Positions 5,449-6,890 of a stretch of 6,890 bases of DNA are shown here, piece after piece. Within the stretch, counting starts at the first letter, position 1. Each line of letters begins with the position of its first letter. The notes under the pieces were generated by a model, which did no database searches, had not been told where the DNA came from, and saw only the letters and a list, made by a program, of their open reading frames with translations. A program made the position numbers and the translations under genes. The DNA is taken from assembly GCA_002898615.1 (NCBI GenBank), contig BEIB01000043.1:1-6890 (forward strand), written 5' to 3'. The stretch is from a bacterium HR25. GTDB lineage: Bacteria > Chloroflexota > Dehalococcoidia > SM23-28-2 > HRbin24.

Positions 5449-6033
5449 ATGAGCGTCCTCTCGGATCGCTCCATCAGGGAGGAGCTGGCGGCCGGCCGCA
5501 TCCTCATCGAGCCTCTCCGCGAGGATGCCATCCAGCCGGCCAGCGTGGACCTCCATCTGGACCGCGTCTTTCGCATCTTCCGCATCAGCCGTCGGCCTTA
5601 TGTGGACGTCCGGGAGCCCACCGAGGACCTGACGGAGCGGATAGTCATAACCGACGACGAGCCTTTCATCGTCCAGCCCGGGAGCTTCGTCCTGGCGGGC
5701 ACCATAGAACACATCGCCCTGCCGGACGACCTGGTGGCCCGCGTGGACGGCAAGTCCTCCCTGGGGCGGCTGGGCCTCCTGGTGCACGCCACTGCTGGCT
5801 ATGTGGATCCCGGGTGGCGGGGCAACCTCACCCTGGAGCTCTCCAACCAGTCCCAGATGCCCATCGCCCTCTACTACGGCATGAAGATAGCCCAGATATC
5901 CTTCTACCGCCTGTCCACCCCGGTGGAACGGCCCTACGGCTCCCCGGGGCTGGGGAGCAAGTACCAGGGCCAGAACGAGCCCACTCCCTCCCGCGCCTAT
6001 AAGGACTTCCTGGTTCCCCGGGACGAGCATTAG
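5449..6033 (+). CDS. dcd: dCTP deaminase, probably bifunctional dCTP deaminase/dUTPase
   Basis: A cytosolic trimeric enzyme of pyrimidine nucleotide synthesis that deaminates dCTP towards dUTP/dUMP for thymidylate. The 194-residue product has the family hallmarks: MSVLSDRSIREEL at the start, IQPASVDLHLD (28-38), GKSSLGRLGLLVH (101-113, with Ser and Arg107 of the active site), TAGYVDPGWRGNLTLELSN (115-133, catalytic Glu130) and GSKYQGQ (169-175) in the C-terminal lid. TAGYVDPG and KYQGQ match the bifunctional type (recalled from Mycobacterium tuberculosis) rather than the E. coli deaminase (TAHRIDPG, KYRNQ), so it probably yields dUMP directly. ATG 5449 is chosen because it aligns with family N-termini. 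GTG 5419, six bases after GAGG (5409-5412), is a serious alternative adding 10 residues. The stop overlaps the convergent hydrolase stop by four bases. Confidence 0.96.
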   Translation: MSVLSDRSIREELAAGRILIEPLREDAIQPASVDLHLDRVFRIFRISRRPYVDVREPTEDLTERIVITDDEPFIVQPGSFVLAGTIEHIALPDDLVARVDGKSSLGRLGLLVHATAGYVDPGWRGNLTLELSNQSQMPIALYYGMKIAQISFYRLSTPVERPYGSPGLGSKYQGQNEPTPSRAYKDFLVPRDEH

Positions 6034-6707
6034 GCGCCGCGGCGCCGCCGCATCTCCATCAGGACGAAGGGATTCGTCTGCTTCTCGATGCCGATACGGG
6101 TCTCCTCCATATGACCGGGGAGGACTATCGTCTCCTCGGGGAGGGTCAGGAGCTTGTCGATGATGCTGCGCATCTCCTGGTCGTAGTCGCCGCCGGGCAG
6201 GTCGGTGCGGCCGATGGAGCCGCGGAAGAGAGTATCGCCGCTGAAGAGCATCCCCTCGGTGTAGAAGGAACAGCTTCCCGGGGTGTGACCCGGCGTGTGG
6301 ATCACCTTCAGCTTCACCCCGGCCACGTCCACTTCATCGCCATCCTCGATGAAGGCGTCGGGGTCGGGCGGTGGCTCCACGTAGCGCCCCAGCAAGAGGA
6401 TGGCCGATTGCCCGGCGCTCTTGGCTATGGGCACGTCCTGGCTGTGCATCAGGAACTTGGCGCCGGTGGCCTCCTTGATCCGCCGCACTCCCAGCACGTG
6501 GTCCAGGTGGCCGTGGCTGTTGAGGATGTACTTGATGCGGACGCCCAGGTCCTTGGCCAGGTTCAGGATGTCCTCCGGCTGGTCTCCGGGGTCGATGCAG
6601 ACGGCCTCGCCGGTACGGCGGGAGCCCACGATCCAGCAGTTCTCGGCGAAGAGTCCCACCACGATGCCCCTGACCATAAGCTCATTGACCTGGGGTTCGT
6701 CGCTCAT
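6030..6707 (-). CDS. metallo-beta-lactamase-fold hydrolase, glyoxalase II-like
   Basis: A 225-residue cytosolic protein without signal peptide or membrane segment. It carries the full set of two-metal ligands of the fold: NSHGHLDH (63-70: H65, H67, D69, H70), TPGHTPG (138-144: H141), SGDTLF (156-161: D158) and LPGH (196-199: H199). Together with the N-terminal AENCWIVG (21-28), CIDPGD (37-42) and FRGSIGRTDLPGGD (161-174) this is the small glyoxalase II-like family (also annotated YcbL-like). Members hydrolyse thioesters such as S-lactoylglutathione, but the family is broad and the true substrate here is open. A start at ATG 6705-6707 is supported by AGAGGTG five bases upstream. The last residues (MRRRRGA) are encoded over a perfect GC palindrome at the junction with dcd. 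It is divergent from ribD across a 43-bp gap. Confidence 0.93.
   Translation of the reverse strand: MSDEPQVNELMVRGIVVGLFAENCWIVGSRRTGEAVCIDPGDQPEDILNLAKDLGVRIKYILNSHGHLDHVLGVRRIKEATGAKFLMHSQDVPIAKSAGQSAILLLGRYVEPPPDPDAFIEDGDEVDVAGVKLKVIHTPGHTPGSCSFYTEGMLFSGDTLFRGSIGRTDLPGGDYDQEMRSIIDKLLTLPEETIVLPGHMEETRIGIEKQTNPFVLMEMRRRRGA
6033..6046. repeat. perfect 14-bp GC palindrome at the dcd/hydrolase junction
   Basis: GGCGCCGCGGCGCC equals its own reverse complement. It begins at the last base of the dcd stop codon and lies inside the C-terminal codons of the convergent hydrolase. As RNA it can form a 5-bp GC stem with a CGCG loop on either strand. No T-tract follows, so a termination role is only possible, not shown. 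Confidence 0.5.
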
Positions 6708-6726
6708 AACAGCACCTCTCTCCGCT

Positions 6727-6754
6727 CCATATTATCACCGGGGGGATAATATGG
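6727..6754. promoter_or_regulatory. perfect 10-bp inverted repeat between hydrolase and ribD, probable operator with overlapping divergent -10 boxes
   Basis: The arms CCATATTATC (6727-6736) and GATAATATGG (6745-6754) are exact reverse complements separated by 8 bp (ACCGGGGG). Two further inner pairs also match. The arms are AT-rich in a GC-rich setting. Each contains -10-like hexamers: TATTAT reads rightward at 6730-6735 and, on the minus strand, leftward at 6746-6751; GATAAT occurs on both strands too. A rightward -35-like ATAACA (6706-6711) lies 18 bp from TATTAT. The right arm covers ATG 6751, the likely ribD start. A dimeric regulator bound here could control both divergent genes. Confidence 0.6.
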
Positions 6755-6890
6755 GTCTTGTCATGACGCCCTACATGCGGCTGGCCCTGATGGAGGCCCG
6801 ACGGGCGCTGGGCACCACCTCGCCCAACCCGGCAGTGGGGGCGGTGGTGGTCAAGGACGGCCAGGTGATAGCGCGCGGCCGCACCCGGCC
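6751..6890 (+). CDS. ribD: riboflavin biosynthesis protein RibD, N-terminal deaminase part (truncated by window end)
   Basis: Only the first 46 codons are present; the frame is open to the edge. Residues 5-46 (MTPYMRLALMEARRALGTTSPNPAVGAVVVKDGQ and onward) match the start of the RibD pyrimidine deaminase domain: an N-terminal helix 'MxxALxLAxxg', the signature T-S-P-N-P-x-V-G-A-V-V-V, then KDGQVIARG. The zinc-binding HAE and PCxxxxxxPPC motifs would follow outside the window, so completeness and the presence of the C-terminal reductase domain cannot be judged. RibD carries out the deamination and reduction steps of riboflavin synthesis after GTP cyclohydrolase II. ATG 6751 is preferred because GGGGG lies five bases upstream; ATG 6763 is the alternative and matches typical N-termini slightly better. 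It is probably the first gene of a rightward rib unit. Confidence 0.88.
   Translation, partial: MGLVMTPYMRLALMEARRALGTTSPNPAVGAVVVKDGQVIARGRTR

Noticed and set aside
1..6890. Mobile elements, CRISPR arrays, phage or defence genes.
   Set aside because: No transposase, integrase, direct-repeat array or terminal repeats seen; all genes read as core metabolic or envelope functions.

Overview
The window is a high-GC (about two thirds by eye), gene-dense bacterial chromosome segment. It carries one tRNA gene and eight protein-coding genes, mostly housekeeping or envelope functions. The mix fits a Chloroflexota-type organism or a distant actinobacterial relative: a Dcd close to the actinobacterial bifunctional type, a small Rv0121-like flavin/F420 split-barrel protein, and a lipoprotein plus a Sec-exported deacetylase. 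Taxonomy is inferred from recalled sequence resemblance only. I saw no mobile element, CRISPR array, phage gene or transfer signature.

Layout from left to right. (1) tRNA-Lys(UUU) on the minus strand, with a very good sigma70-type promoter placed so close that the transcript should have almost no 5' leader. (2) A 12-TM major facilitator transporter (+). (3) A minus-strand pair, signal peptidase I (lepB) followed 7 bp later by a PPOX-type split-barrel protein, whose stop overlaps the transporter stop tail to tail. (4) A SIMPL/DUF541 lipoprotein (+), divergent from lepB. (5) A secreted NodB-type polysaccharide deacetylase (-) with two extra N-terminal domains, a TTG start and a strong Shine-Dalgarno site. 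(6) dCTP deaminase (+), with the residues expected of a bifunctional deaminase/dUTPase. (7) A glyoxalase II-like metallo-beta-lactamase-fold hydrolase (-), again overlapping its convergent neighbour by TTAG. (8) The 5' end of ribD (+), running off the window.

Strand alternates at seven of the eight gene-to-gene junctions, so most genes are monocistronic and each short divergent gap must carry two promoters. The clearest regulatory signal is a perfect 10-bp inverted repeat in the 43-bp gap between the hydrolase and ribD; its right arm covers the probable ribD start codon. There is no room there for an FMN riboswitch. Three genes (lepB, the lipoprotein, the deacetylase) form an envelope/secretion neighbourhood, and the deacetylase is itself a predicted signal peptidase I substrate.

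I found no clearly new multi-gene system. The points most worth checking are the ribD/hydrolase operator-like repeat, the near-leaderless tRNA promoter with its U73 discriminator base, the deacetylase domain architecture with its 5' UTR hairpin, and the terminator-free convergent junctions.
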